From NCBI GenBank assembly GCA_965204915.1, contig OZ242023.1, positions 372,001 through 436,000 of the forward strand: a stretch of DNA of 64,000 nucleotides, written 5' to 3'. The DNA comes from HK1 sp965204915 (GTDB taxonomy: Bacteria; Pseudomonadota; Gammaproteobacteria; HK1). Positions within the stretch are counted from its first letter, which is position 1. Every line of letters starts with the position of its first letter. The notes under the pieces were generated by a model. It saw nothing but the letters and a program-made list of their open reading frames with translations, was not told the DNA's origin and made no database searches. Below are positions 48,914-57,878 of the stretch, piece by piece. The translations under genes and the position numbers were made by a program.

Positions 48914-50563
48914 CTACTTCCGCGCCGCCTCCCCGATGTTGTCCACGCCGCGCCGCTCCAGCAGCCCGTCGAGCCAGTCCGGATCCATCTCCGGCACCGA
49001 GGACAGCAGGAGGTCGGTGTACTCGTGGTGGGGCGGGCGGAACATCTCGTCCTTCGGGCCGGCCTCGACCACCTTGCCCTCCTTCATCACCACCACCTCG
49101 TCGGCGATCGCGCGCACCGTCGCCAGATCGTGGGTGATGAACATGTAGGCGAGGTTCAGCTCCTCCTGGAGGCGGTCGAGGAGCTTCAGGATCCCCTCCG
49201 CCACGAGCTGGTCGAGGGCGCTGGTGACCTCGTCGCAGATGATGAACTCGGGCTCGGCGGCGAGCGCGCGGGCGATGCCCACCCGCTGCTTCTGCCCGCC
49301 GGAGAGCTCCGACGGCACACGGTGGAAGTACTGCGAGGGCTCGAGCTCGATCTGGTCGAGCAGCTCGTCCACCCGCTTCTTCAGGTCCGCTCCGCGCAAC
49401 CCCCGGTAGAAGGCCACCGGGCGCCCGATGATCTCGCCGATGCGCTTCTTCGGGTTCAGCGCGGTGTCGGCCATCTGGTAGATCATCTGCGCTTGGCGGA
49501 GCTGGTCCTTCGAACGCACCTTGAAGCTCGCCGGCAGGACCTGCCCGTTGTGCCGTATGTCCCCCCCGGTGGGCGGCAGCAGGCCGGTGATGCAGCGCGC
49601 CGCGGTGGACTTGCCCGAGCCCGACTCGCCCACCACCGCCACCGTGCGCCCGCGGTGGATGTCGAAGGAGACGTCGTCGAGGACCTTGACCGGGCCGTAG
49701 GAGGCGCTGACCCCGTTCACCGAGATCACCGGCGTCTCGCCGGCGCCCGCTTGCGGCTTCTGCTCGCGCTGGAAGCTGCGCACCGCCCACAGGGACTTGG
49801 TGTAGTCCTCCTTCGGCGAGGCGAGCATGGAGCGGGTGTCGGCCTCCTCCACCTCGTCGCCCTTGAGCAGCACCTTGATGCGGTCGGCCATCTGCGCCAC
49901 CACCGCGAGATCGTGCGTGATGTAGAGCGCGGCGGTGTTGAACTGGTCGACGATGTCGCGGATCGCGGCCAGCACCTCGATCTGGGTGGTGACGTCGAGG
50001 GCGGTGGTCGGCTCGTCGAAGATGATGAGGTCGGGCCGGCAGCTCATCGCCATGGCGGTCATCGCGCGCTGGAGCTGCCCTCCGGAGACCTGGTGCGGGT
50101 AGCGGAAGCCGATCTCCTCGGGGTTGGGCAGGCGCAGGCGCCGGTACAGCTCCATCGCGTCCTCTTCGCTCTCGCGCCGGGTCCTGATCCTGTGCTGCAC
50201 CGGCGCCGCGGTGTGCTGGTCGATCAGCTTGTGGGCGGGGTTGAACGACGCCGCGGCGGACTGCGCCACGTAGGCGATGCGCGCGCCGCGCAGCATCCGC
50301 AGGTCCTCTTCGGGGGAGGAGGTCAGCTCCATGCCGTCGAACTCGATGCTGCCGGCGGAGATGCGGCAGCCGTCGCGGGTGAAGCCCATGGCCGCGAGCC
50401 CGATGGTGGACTTGCCCGCCCCGGACTCCCCGATCAGCCCCATCACCTCCCCGCGGCGGAGATCGAGATCGACGCCGTGCACGATCTCGAACCACTTCTC
50501 GTCGGCCCGGCCCTCGATGCGAAGGCCCCGGATCTTGAGCAGCAAGCCTTTCTGGTCAGTCAT
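48914..50563 (-). CDS. Peptide-type ABC transporter, fused double ATP-binding protein (second system)
   Basis: A 549-residue fusion of two DppD/DppF-type ATPases: GESGAGKSTIG, VSGGQLQRAM and LIIFDEPTTALD in the first half; GESGSGKSTAARC, LSGGQKQRVG and FIICDEVTSALDQ in the second. It is shorter than the copy at 7140 and lacks the final cysteine cluster, ending RRGVDNIGEAARK. Start ATG 50563 follows a duplicated AAGGAGTGACA leader. Transcribed after its two permease genes. Confidence 0.9.
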   Translation of the reverse strand: MTDQKGLLLKIRGLRIEGRADEKWFEIVHGVDLDLRRGEVMGLIGESGAGKSTIGLAAMGFTRDGCRISAGSIEFDGMELTSSPEEDLRMLRGARIAYVAQSAAASFNPAHKLIDQHTAAPVQHRIRTRRESEEDAMELYRRLRLPNPEEIGFRYPHQVSGGQLQRAMTAMAMSCRPDLIIFDEPTTALDVTTQIEVLAAIRDIVDQFNTAALYITHDLAVVAQMADRIKVLLKGDEVEEADTRSMLASPKEDYTKSLWAVRSFQREQKPQAGAGETPVISVNGVSASYGPVKVLDDVSFDIHRGRTVAVVGESGSGKSTAARCITGLLPPTGGDIRHNGQVLPASFKVRSKDQLRQAQMIYQMADTALNPKKRIGEIIGRPVAFYRGLRGADLKKRVDELLDQIELEPSQYFHRVPSELSGGQKQRVGIARALAAEPEFIICDEVTSALDQLVAEGILKLLDRLQEELNLAYMFITHDLATVRAIADEVVVMKEGKVVEAGPKDEMFRPPHHEYTDLLLSSVPEMDPDWLDGLLERRGVDNIGEAARK

Positions 50564-50565
50564 GG

Positions 50566-50597
50566 TGTCACTCCTTCAGGATGTCACTCCTTCAGGC
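50566..50597 (-). repeat. 17-bp tandem duplication carrying the ribosome-binding site
   Basis: On the minus strand CCTGAAGGAGTGACA occurs twice with 17-bp spacing, covering the permease stop and the Shine-Dalgarno before the ATPase start. The first copy holds the permease stop TGA; the second places AAGGAG 8 bp before the ATG of the ATPase. The duplication therefore separates two signals that may once have overlapped. Confidence 0.55.
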
Positions 50598-51645
50598 CGG
50601 AGGAGAGGTGGAGCATCCAGTCCACCACGAAGTTGACGGCCACCGTCAGCAGCGCGATCGCCGCGGCCGGGATCAGCGGGGTCACCTCGCCGAAGGAGAT
50701 GAGGGTGGCGTTCTCGCGCACCATCGAGCCCCAGTCCGCGGTCGGCGGCTGGATGCCGAGGCCGAGGAAGGAGAGCGCCGAGATGGCCAGGAACACGAAG
50801 CAGAAGCGCAGCCCGAACTCCGCCACCAGCGGGGCCGTCGCGTTCGGCAGGATCTCGCTGGCGATCAGGTACCAGGTCTTCTCCCCGCGCAGCCGCGCCG
50901 CCTCGATGTAGTCCATCACCACGATGTTGCCGGCCACCGCCCGCGCGAGCCGGAACACCAGCGGCGAGTACAGCAGGGCGATCACCAGGATGAGGTTGAC
51001 GACGTTGGCGCCCACGATGGTCAGCAGCAGCAGGGCGAACACGAGCTGCGGGATCGCCATCAGCGTATCGACGACGCGCCCGCAGACCTGGTCGACCCAG
51101 CCGCCCAGGGTGGCGGCCATGAGGCCGGTGATGGATCCGACCAGGAACGCGAGGGCGGTGGTGAGCAGGGCGATGCCCACCGTGTTCCGTGCGCCGTAGA
51201 TGAGGCGGCTGAACATGTCCCGCCCGAGCTGGTCGCCGCCGAGCAGCATGTTCTCGTCGGGCGGCGCGTAGGAGCTGCCGATCACCTCCGCCTCGCCGTG
51301 CGGCGCGATCACCGGGGCGAACACCGCCGCCACCACGTAGACGAGGATGACGAACAGGCCGAAGGACGCGGTGAGCGGGGCGGAGCGGATGGCCTTGGCC
51401 GCGTCGCGCGGGAGGACCTGCACCAGGAATTCGCGGAAGCTGTAGGCGAGGCCCGCGCAGGCGAAGAACAGCCCGATGGCGATGGCGATGGTGCGCAGCC
51501 ACGGTTCGCCCCCGAGCAGGCCCACCAGGAACGAGATGAGGGTGAGGCTGAACAGCACCAGGAAGGCTTCGCGCCGGTGGTAGTAGGCGGCCAGGCACGA
51601 GGCCGCGATCATCAGCGCGTAGAAGACGATGGCGAATGTGCTCAT
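50584..51645 (-). CDS. Peptide-type ABC transporter permease (DppC-like), with extra N-terminal helices
   Basis: A 353-residue permease. The first about 70 residues contain two or three additional hydrophobic helices (FAIVFYALMIAASCLAAYYH, FLVLFSLTLISFLVGLLGG), not common in DppC. The rest is standard: GGDQLGRDMFSRLIYGARN, ETLMAI-type core DTLMAIPQLVFALLLL, EAA loop EAARLRGEKTWYLIASEILP, and LSFLGLGIQPPTADWGSMV. It lies 10 bp after its DppB-like partner and 17-bp repeats before the ATPase gene. Confidence 0.88.
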   Translation of the reverse strand: MSTFAIVFYALMIAASCLAAYYHRREAFLVLFSLTLISFLVGLLGGEPWLRTIAIAIGLFFACAGLAYSFREFLVQVLPRDAAKAIRSAPLTASFGLFVILVYVVAAVFAPVIAPHGEAEVIGSSYAPPDENMLLGGDQLGRDMFSRLIYGARNTVGIALLTTALAFLVGSITGLMAATLGGWVDQVCGRVVDTLMAIPQLVFALLLLTIVGANVVNLILVIALLYSPLVFRLARAVAGNIVVMDYIEAARLRGEKTWYLIASEILPNATAPLVAEFGLRFCFVFLAISALSFLGLGIQPPTADWGSMVRENATLISFGEVTPLIPAAAIALLTVAVNFVVDWMLHLSSGLKE

Positions 51646-51655
51646 GACGCGGCCC

Positions 51656-52618
51656 TCACTTCGGATGCCGCAGGCGCGGGTTGGAGAGGATCGCCCCCAC
51701 GTCCGCCAGCAGGTTCAGCAGGATGTAGGTCGCGGCGAAGACCAGGCAGCAGGCCTGCACGACCGGGAAGTCCCGCTTGGTGACGCTGTCGACCAGCAAC
51801 TGGCCGACGCCCGGATACACGAAGACGATCTCGACCAGCACCACGCCGGTGATGAGGTAGGCGAGGTTCAGCGCCACCACGTTGATGATGGGGGCCAGCG
51901 CGTTCGGCAGCGCGTGCACCGCGATGACCTTCCAGCGCGGCTCCCCCTTGAGCCGGGCCATCTCGATGTAGGGCGAGGCCAGCAGGGCGATGATCGCGGC
52001 CCGGGTCATGCGCATCATGTGCGCGATCACCACCAGGGTCAGGGTGATGGCGGGCAGCAGGGTGACGAAGACCCGCTCGGTGAACGGCATGTCCGCGGTG
52101 ACGCTCGAGATCGAGGGGAACCACGGATTCTGGACCGAGAAGAACAGGATGAGGATGTAGCCGAGGAAGAACTCCGGCGACGAGATGGAGGTCAGGGTGG
52201 TCACGTTCGCGATCCGGTCGAAGACCGATTCGCGGTACAGCGCCGCGAGCACCCCCAGCACGATCGAGATCGGGATGGAGAACGCCGCCGCCACCGCGGC
52301 GAGGAAGAGGGTGTTCCGGAACCGCGGCCCGAGCTGCTCCGCCACCGACCGCTTGTTGGCGAGGGAGACCCCGAAGTCCCCCTGGAGCGCGCCGCCCAGC
52401 CATTCGACGTAGCGCACCGGGGCCGCCCGGTCCAGCCCGAGCTCCTCGCGCATCGCCTTGACCGTCTCCGGGGTCGCGGCCTGGCCGAGGATCGCCTCCG
52501 CGAGGTCCCCCGGCAGCAGCTCCACCGCCCCGAAGATGATGATCGAGACGACGAGCAGGGTGACGAAGCCAAGCCCCAGCCGCTTGGCCACCAGTGACAG
52601 GACGCCTTTCATGTCCAT
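51656..52618 (-). CDS. Peptide-type ABC transporter permease (DppB-like, second system)
   Basis: A 320-residue permease: LGFVTLLVVSIIIFGAVELL, LGLDRAAPVRYVEWLGG, EAA-type loop EMARLKGEPRWKVIAVHALP and C-terminus GAILSNPRLRHPK, almost the same last residues as the copy at 10195. ATG 52618 (alternative 52612) follows GGGAG. It is the first gene of its operon, but the usual binding-protein gene is missing upstream, where a truncated reductase gene is found instead. Confidence 0.9.
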   Translation of the reverse strand: MDMKGVLSLVAKRLGLGFVTLLVVSIIIFGAVELLPGDLAEAILGQAATPETVKAMREELGLDRAAPVRYVEWLGGALQGDFGVSLANKRSVAEQLGPRFRNTLFLAAVAAAFSIPISIVLGVLAALYRESVFDRIANVTTLTSISSPEFFLGYILILFFSVQNPWFPSISSVTADMPFTERVFVTLLPAITLTLVVIAHMMRMTRAAIIALLASPYIEMARLKGEPRWKVIAVHALPNALAPIINVVALNLAYLITGVVLVEIVFVYPGVGQLLVDSVTKRDFPVVQACCLVFAATYILLNLLADVGAILSNPRLRHPK

Positions 52619-52906
52619 CTCCCCCTTCCGGGGGCCGGGGTGCGCCGGGCCCGCCGGTTGTCGTCGTGGCGCTCGCCTGGAATCCGCTTATTTCATGATG
52701 TCGTGCGAGTCATGTCGTTGCGCGAGCGCGAAGTGTGCACAGGGTGTTGCGGTTGCGGCCCGAAATGCGCGGGAGGAAGGCGCTGCCGCGCGCCGTGCCC
52801 CGGCCGTTCCGGGCGCCTGCGCCGTGGATGTGCGGGCCATGTTGGCACGGCGTGCCGAATCAGGCAACGGGGGGTCTTGTCCAACGCGGCATGGGCACGC
52901 CCGTCC

Positions 52907-53203
52907 CGCGGCATCCGCGCGATCAGGCGCTCGATCGACGAGGGTCTCGCCGTGGCCCGTGCCACGGGTCATGAGGTCGGCCCGGAGTACAAGGACGAGA
53001 TGTGGGCGTTCTACCATGCGATGCCGGCCGCCGCGACCGCCTCGATGCAGCGCGACCTGATGGAGGGAAGGCCGTCGGAGCTGGAGGCGTGGAACGGTGC
53101 GATCTGCCGGTTCGGCGCCGGTGCCGGCGTCGAGACGCCGGTGCATTCGTTCACGTACCACACGCTGCTGCCGATGGAGCGGAGGGCTCGGGGTACGGGA
53201 TGA
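52907..53203 (+). pseudogene. 3' fragment of a ketopantoate reductase-type gene (ApbA C-terminal domain)
   Basis: The open frame ending at 53203 translates in this part to RGIRAIRRSIDEGLAVARAT, TASMQRDLMEGRPSELEAWN and GVETPVHSFTYHTLLP, the C-terminal domain of PanE/ApbA-like reductases. The N-terminal NAD(P)-binding Rossmann domain (GxGxxG) is absent; upstream bases 52619-52906 have no recognisable coding sequence. It is a broken gene, located where a binding-protein gene of the neighbouring transporter might be expected. Confidence 0.7.
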
Positions 53204-53206
53204 GGA

Positions 53207-54370
53207 TCAATCGCCGCCCGCGTTTCCGGAGGCGATGACGCCGCGGGCGGCGAGATCGTCGATCTCGGCCGGAGTGAAGCCCCAATCGGCCAGCACCGTC
53301 CGGGTTCCGCTTCCGGGCGCCGGCGGCGAGCACCGGATCCCGCCCGGGGTGCGCTCGAAGCGCGGGGCCGCGTTCGGCTGCACGATCCCGTCGCGCTCGA
53401 CGAACGTCGCACGCGCGGCGTTGTGGGGATGGCGGTGCGCCTCGTCCATGCCGAGCACCGGGGCGAAGCAGGCATCGGTGCCTTCGAGGATCTCGCACCA
53501 CTCGTCCCGCGTGCGGCGGCGAAACAGCGCCGCAAGCCGTGCCTTGCTCCCGGGCCAGTCGGCGCGGTGGGTGGAGTGGGGTGGATCGCCGGGGTCGAGT
53601 CCGATGCGTTCGAGCAGCTCCGCGTAGAACTTGGGCTCGACCGGGGCAATCGAGACGTACCGGCCGTCGCTCGTCTCGTAGACCTCGTAGAAGTGGGCGC
53701 CGCTGTCGAGGATGTTGTCGCCGCGGGGGCCGTCGCCGACGCCGGCCGCTCCCAGTGCATAGGCCGAGGTCATGAGCGAGGCGGCGCCGTCGATCATCGC
53801 GGCATCGACCGTCTGTCCCCGGCCGGATTCGCGTGCCTCGTACAGGGCCGCGACGACGCCGAGCGCGAGGTAGAGGGCGCCTCCGCCGAAGTCGCCGACG
53901 AGGTTGAGCGGCGGTGTCGGCGGTGCGCCGCGCCGGCCGATGGCGTCCAGCGCGCCGGTGAGGGCGATGTAGTTGAGGTCGTGTCCGGCGGCCCTGGCGA
54001 GCGGTCCGTCCTGGCCCCATCCGGTGACCCGCCCGTAGACGAGTCGGGGATTCCGCGCCGCGCAATCCTTCGGGCCGAGCCCGAGGCGCTCGGTGACACC
54101 CGGCCGGAACCCTTCGATGAGCGCATCGGCGCCGGCGGCGAGGCGAAGCACCGTCTCCACGCCGCCGGGATGCTTGAGATCGAGCGCGATGCTCGGCCGG
54201 CTGCGGCTGAGAAGCTGGTACTCCGGGGCCATGCCGATGCCGAGCCCGGGGTCGGTCAGCCGATCGATGCGCACGACGTCGGCGCCGAGCTCGGCGAGGA
54301 GCATCGCGCACATCGGATTCGGTCCGATGCCCGCGAGCTCGATGATCTTCACTCCGCGAAGCGGACCCAT
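53207..54370 (-). CDS. CaiB/BaiF CoA-transferase family protein, alpha-methylacyl-CoA racemase-like
   Basis: A 387-residue family III enzyme. It opens PLRGVKIIELAGIGPNPMCA and GADVVRIDR. The racemase-type active-site region is present: His in AAGHDLNYIALTG, Asp in LNLVGDFGGGALYLALG, and Glu in the ETSDGRYVSIAPVEPKFY area. These match alpha-methylacyl-CoA racemases, which invert 2-methylacyl-CoA thioesters, rather than formyl-CoA transferases. Start ATG 54370 has GGAGG 9 bp upstream; GTG 54388 would add six residues. It ends 3 bp from the reductase fragment, tail to tail. Confidence 0.88.
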   Translation of the reverse strand: MGPLRGVKIIELAGIGPNPMCAMLLAELGADVVRIDRLTDPGLGIGMAPEYQLLSRSRPSIALDLKHPGGVETVLRLAAGADALIEGFRPGVTERLGLGPKDCAARNPRLVYGRVTGWGQDGPLARAAGHDLNYIALTGALDAIGRRGAPPTPPLNLVGDFGGGALYLALGVVAALYEARESGRGQTVDAAMIDGAASLMTSAYALGAAGVGDGPRGDNILDSGAHFYEVYETSDGRYVSIAPVEPKFYAELLERIGLDPGDPPHSTHRADWPGSKARLAALFRRRTRDEWCEILEGTDACFAPVLGMDEAHRHPHNAARATFVERDGIVQPNAAPRFERTPGGIRCSPPAPGSGTRTVLADWGFTPAEIDDLAARGVIASGNAGGD

Positions 54371-54497
54371 GCAGCCGGCCTCCGGCACGGCGGGAACGTG
54401 GCCGCGATGGTACGAGGCCCCGACGCCTCTCGTTCGTCGTGCGGGTGAACGGTCCCGGCCGGGCTCGACGAGCGGGAACGCCTCCGGCTTCGGGCCG

Positions 54498-54947
54498 TCA
54501 GCCGGGGAGGGATGCCCGGTTGCACCGGCAGGTGCCGATCTGGTGCAGCTCGATGACGTTCCCGAACGGATCGGGGACGAAGATCTGGTCGGAGTCCTCT
54601 CCCACCAGGCTGCGGACCGTCCAGTGCCGCACCCCCCGTTCCTCCAGCTCGCGCCGCGCCTCGTCGATGTCTTCGACCGCGAGCGCGACGTGCGGCCGGG
54701 TCGGGTCCTCCTCCGCGCTGCGCGCCACCGGGGATTCTCCGGTGGCGCCCATGAGGTGGATCTGGGTGCGTTGCTCGTCGCTGCCGACGTACATCCAGAA
54801 GCCCGGGACCCCCGGAATGTCCGGACGGCCCTCGTCGGCCTCCAGCCCCAGCAGGCCGGAGTAGAACTCCCGGGCCCGATTCTGCGCTTCGTCCGACGGA
54901 TCGATGCGGATGCCGTGGTGGTGCAGCTCGATCACCCTGATGGGCAT
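54498..54947 (-). CDS. VOC family protein (glyoxalase/dioxygenase fold)
   Basis: A 149-residue single-domain VOC protein. Metal-ligand positions are seen as the His in ELHHHGIRI, the His in QIHLMGATGESP or RPHVALAVEDI, and Glu in DPFGNVIELHQ. AREFYSGLLGLEADEGRPD is the usual first helix. ATG 54947 has AGGAG 7 bp upstream. It might act on CoA-thioester or glyoxal substrates; association with the racemase-like gene hints at acyl-CoA metabolism (methylmalonyl-CoA epimerases share the fold), but substrate is not determined. Confidence 0.82.
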   Translation of the reverse strand: MPIRVIELHHHGIRIDPSDEAQNRAREFYSGLLGLEADEGRPDIPGVPGFWMYVGSDEQRTQIHLMGATGESPVARSAEEDPTRPHVALAVEDIDEARRELEERGVRHWTVRSLVGEDSDQIFVPDPFGNVIELHQIGTCRCNRASLPG

Positions 54948-55177
54948 GGCGGTGCTCCTGCGAGTGGGACGGAACGTGGATCCGCCTTTGAAGCTAGACG
55001 AACCGCTTCGCGATGGCAATCGGTTGTCTGGACTTGCCCCGGTCTCGTCTCCGATCGAGCGAGATTCGATTGCCCGCATCGTTCCCCCGGTCATCGCGGA
55101 GCAAGCTCATCGGCGGCTTTCCGCCCGCCCCTCGATGCCGCGGCCTCGGCGGCGACCGACACCGCACGATCGGACGA

Positions 55178-56344
55178 TCAGGAACCGGTGGCGGACGATC
55201 GGGAACCGGTGAGCGGCCGGGATTCCGCGGCAAGCTCCGTGGCGGCGCGGCGCTCGGCGAAGTCGCGACGCCATGCTTCGAAGCGCCGGCTCGCGATCGC
55301 GTCGCGGACGTCGGCCATCAGGCGCTGGTAGAAGTGCAGGTTGTGGACGGTGTTGAGCCTCGCGCCGAGGATCTCGCCGCAGCGGTCGAGGTGATGCAGG
55401 TAGGCGCGAGAGTAGTGCCGGCACGTATGGCAGACGCACGCCGGGTCGATCGGCCGCTCGTCCTCGCGATAGCGCCGGTTGCGGATCTTGACCCCCCCCC
55501 ACGGCACGAAGAGGTAGCCGTTGCGCGCGTTGCGGGTCGGGAGCACGCAGTCGAAGAGGTCGACGCCGCGCCGGACCGCTTCGACGACGTCCTCGGGGGT
55601 CCCCACCCCCATGAGGTAGCGGATTCGATGGCGGGGAAGAAGGGGCACGGTCGCGTCCAGCATCCGAAGCCTCTCCTCGAACGGCTCGCCGACCGCGAGC
55701 CCACCGATCGCATAGCCGTCGAATCCCACCTCCCGCAGACCCTTCGCGCTGCGTTCGCGAAGCGGGGCGTACATTCCCCCCTGGACGATGCCGAACAACG
55801 CGCCGGGACTTCCGGCGTGCGCCGCCCGCGAGCGCTTCGCCCAGCGCAGGGTGCGCTCCATGGACTCACGGGTGTGCGCCTCGTCCATGGGATACGCGGT
55901 GCAGTCGTCGAACGCCATCGCCACGTCGGAGCCCAGCGACCGCTGCACCGCCATCGACCGCTCCGCGTCCAGGAAGACCTTCGAGCCGTCGATCGGGGAG
56001 CGGAACTCGACCCCCGCCTCGGAGATCGATCGTCGCGCCCCGAGGCTGAACACCTGGAAGCCGCCCGAATCGGTGAGGATCGGCCGCTCCCAGTGCATGA
56101 AGCGATGGAGTCCGCCGAGCGTTTCGACCACCTCGGCCCCGGGCCTGAGCATCAGGTGAAACGTGTTGGCGACGAGGATCCGCACGCCCAGCCCGTCGAG
56201 CTCTTCCGGGGTCATCGCCTTCACCGAGGCATGGGTCCCCACCGGCATGAACGCCGGCAGCTCGACCGCGCCGCGGGCGAACGCCGCGCGGGCACGCCGT
56301 GCCTCGCCGTCGCTCCCTTCCAGCGTGAACGAATACGCGCTCAT
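55178..56344 (-). CDS. tgt: tRNA-guanine transglycosylase
   Basis: A 388-residue enzyme that exchanges guanine-34 for preQ1 in tRNAs with GUN anticodons. Visible motifs: catalytic Asp in LTDSGGFQVFSLG, second catalytic Asp in GVDLFDCVLPTRNARNG, GIVQGGMYAPLRERS, and the zinc site PACVCHTCRHYSRAYLHHL (C-x-C-x2-C plus His). The ATG overlaps the queA stop (ATGA). The last 20 residues (RPLTGSRSSATGS) are a nonconserved tail. A base run of nine C at 55492-55500 lies within the gene but the frame is intact. Confidence 0.95.
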   Translation of the reverse strand: MSAYSFTLEGSDGEARRARAAFARGAVELPAFMPVGTHASVKAMTPEELDGLGVRILVANTFHLMLRPGAEVVETLGGLHRFMHWERPILTDSGGFQVFSLGARRSISEAGVEFRSPIDGSKVFLDAERSMAVQRSLGSDVAMAFDDCTAYPMDEAHTRESMERTLRWAKRSRAAHAGSPGALFGIVQGGMYAPLRERSAKGLREVGFDGYAIGGLAVGEPFEERLRMLDATVPLLPRHRIRYLMGVGTPEDVVEAVRRGVDLFDCVLPTRNARNGYLFVPWGGVKIRNRRYREDERPIDPACVCHTCRHYSRAYLHHLDRCGEILGARLNTVHNLHFYQRLMADVRDAIASRRFEAWRRDFAERRAATELAAESRPLTGSRSSATGS

Positions 56345-57372
56345 GACGCGGCGCGGTCGAGCAGCATGGCGTCGCCGTAGCTGTAGAAGCGGTATCCCCG
56401 GGCCACCGCCTCCCGGTAGGCGCCGAGCACCGCCTCGGTGCCTCCGAACGCGCATACCAGCAGCAGCAGCGAAGACCGCGGGAGATGGAAGTTGGTCAGC
56501 AGCACGTCGACGCAGCGGAACTCATACCCCGGGTAGATGAACAGCCCCGTCTCTCCGCGCATCGGCCGCGGCGTCCCGCCGGCCGCGGCGCTCTCCAGCG
56601 CCCGCAGCGTGGTGGTGCCGATGCCGATCACCCGCCCGCCGCGCGATCGGGTACGCTCGACCGCGGCGCAGGTCGCCGCGGAGACCTCCAGCCACTCGCG
56701 ATGCAGCGTATGCGATTCGACGGTCCCGCCCCGGAGCGGAGCGAACGTCCCCGCGCCGACGTGCAGGGTCACGCGCGCGATCTCGACCCCGCGGTCCTCG
56801 AGCGCCGCAAGCAGCGTCCGATCGAAATGCAGGCCGGCGGTGGGCGCCGCCACCGCCCCCGGCCGGCGCGCATACACCGTCTGGTAGCGCTCGGCGTCCT
56901 CCTCGTCCGCATCGCGGCGGATGTAAGGGGGCAACGGCGTCGCGCCGGCACGCTCGATGAGCCGTGCGACATCGTCCGTACCGGCGAGCTCCAGCTCGAA
57001 CAGCTCCTCGCGCCGGGACCGCACCACGAAGCCGTGCCCTCCGTCCACCGACAGGAGGGCGCCGCATCGGGGGGCCTTGCCGAACCGCAGCCATGCGAGC
57101 ACCCGGTCGGAGGCGAGGATGCGCTCGATCAGGATCTCGACGCGGCCCCCGGTCGGCTTGGTTGCGAAGAACCGGCCCCGGATCACCCGCGTGTCGTTGA
57201 CCACGACGAGGTCTCCGGGGGCGAAATATCCGGCGACCTCGGGAAACGTCCGGTGCGCAATGCCCGCCGACGTCGTATCGAGGACCAGCAACCGGCTGTC
57301 GCGGCGGCGCGGGGCCGGACGTTGGGCGATCAGCTCCGCCGGCAGCTCGTAATCGAAATCGGACACGCGCAC
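56341..57372 (-). CDS. queA: S-adenosylmethionine:tRNA ribosyltransferase-isomerase
   Basis: A 343-residue enzyme that adds the epoxycyclopentane precursor to preQ1-tRNA, acting after Tgt. Sequence starts VRVSDFDYELPAELIAQRPA; further motifs are DLVVVNDTRVIRGRF, VAAPTAGLHFDRTLL, VTLHVGAGTFAPLRG and FHLPRSSLLLLVCAFGG. GTG 57372 is the likely start by comparison with the family (alternative GTG 57366); TTG 57390 would extend it. Gene pair queA-tgt is the standard operon of queuosine synthesis. Confidence 0.94.
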   Translation of the reverse strand: MRVSDFDYELPAELIAQRPAPRRRDSRLLVLDTTSAGIAHRTFPEVAGYFAPGDLVVVNDTRVIRGRFFATKPTGGRVEILIERILASDRVLAWLRFGKAPRCGALLSVDGGHGFVVRSRREELFELELAGTDDVARLIERAGATPLPPYIRRDADEEDAERYQTVYARRPGAVAAPTAGLHFDRTLLAALEDRGVEIARVTLHVGAGTFAPLRGGTVESHTLHREWLEVSAATCAAVERTRSRGGRVIGIGTTTLRALESAAAGGTPRPMRGETGLFIYPGYEFRCVDVLLTNFHLPRSSLLLLVCAFGGTEAVLGAYREAVARGYRFYSYGDAMLLDRAAS

Positions 57373-57468
57373 GGTGCGCGATGGTAGCAAAGCCCGCGAT
57401 TCCCCGGCTTCGGGGGAATGCCGACTGCCGGTACGGCCCGAGCGACCCGCGGCCGGCGCGTCCTGGCG

Positions 57469-57474
57469 TATACT
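57469..57474 (+). promoter_or_regulatory. Likely -10 element of the tRNA-Leu promoter (TATACT)
   Basis: TATACT lies 48 bp before the tRNA 5' end and stands out in GC-rich surroundings. The -35 region is not clear. It is followed by CCGGGTCCCGCGGCGC, consistent with a short GC-rich leader processed from a stable RNA transcript. Confidence 0.45.
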
Positions 57475-57522
57475 CCGGGTCCCGCGGCGCAGTCCCGTCC
57501 CTGCGCCGCGTTCCGTATCGCA

Positions 57523-57609
57523 GCCGGGATGGCGGAACTGGTAGACGCGCTGGACTCAAAATCCAGTACTGGAGACAGTGTGCGAGTTCGAGTCTCGCTC
57601 CCGGCACCA
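57523..57609 (+). tRNA. tRNA-Leu (CAA anticodon)
   Basis: An 87-nt class II tRNA with encoded CCA. Acceptor stem GCCGGGA pairs with TCCCGGC; the anticodon stem CTGGA/TCCAG closes the loop CTCAAAA, giving anticodon CAA (reads UUG). A long variable arm (TACTGGAGACAGTG region) and T-arm GAGTTCGAGTCTC are present. It lies divergent from queA. Confidence 0.93.
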
Positions 57610-57878
57610 ATCCTTCGCTCCCTTGCCCGTCACGCGCGGCGCCGCCTCGACCCGCGCGCCCCGCCCGCATCCACGGCCCTCCGGTCGGCTCGCATCGGAG
57701 CGGGTCGCGGGAGGCCGGCCGCCGCCTCCATCCGCACGCTGCCCACGTCGATCCCCCGACCGCCGTCCGCGGACGGTGGGACGCCGCCCGCACTGCCTCC
57801 ACCTGCCCGGCGGGAGGTCCGGCGAGACCTCGCGCTCCGGGTGCGGCATGCGGTTCCGGACGCCGGTATGCCGGAATC

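Noticed and set aside
57610..57878. Possible terminator or small RNA after tRNA-Leu
   Set aside because: A 14-bp palindrome at 57763-57776 exists, but no T-run or other support was found.
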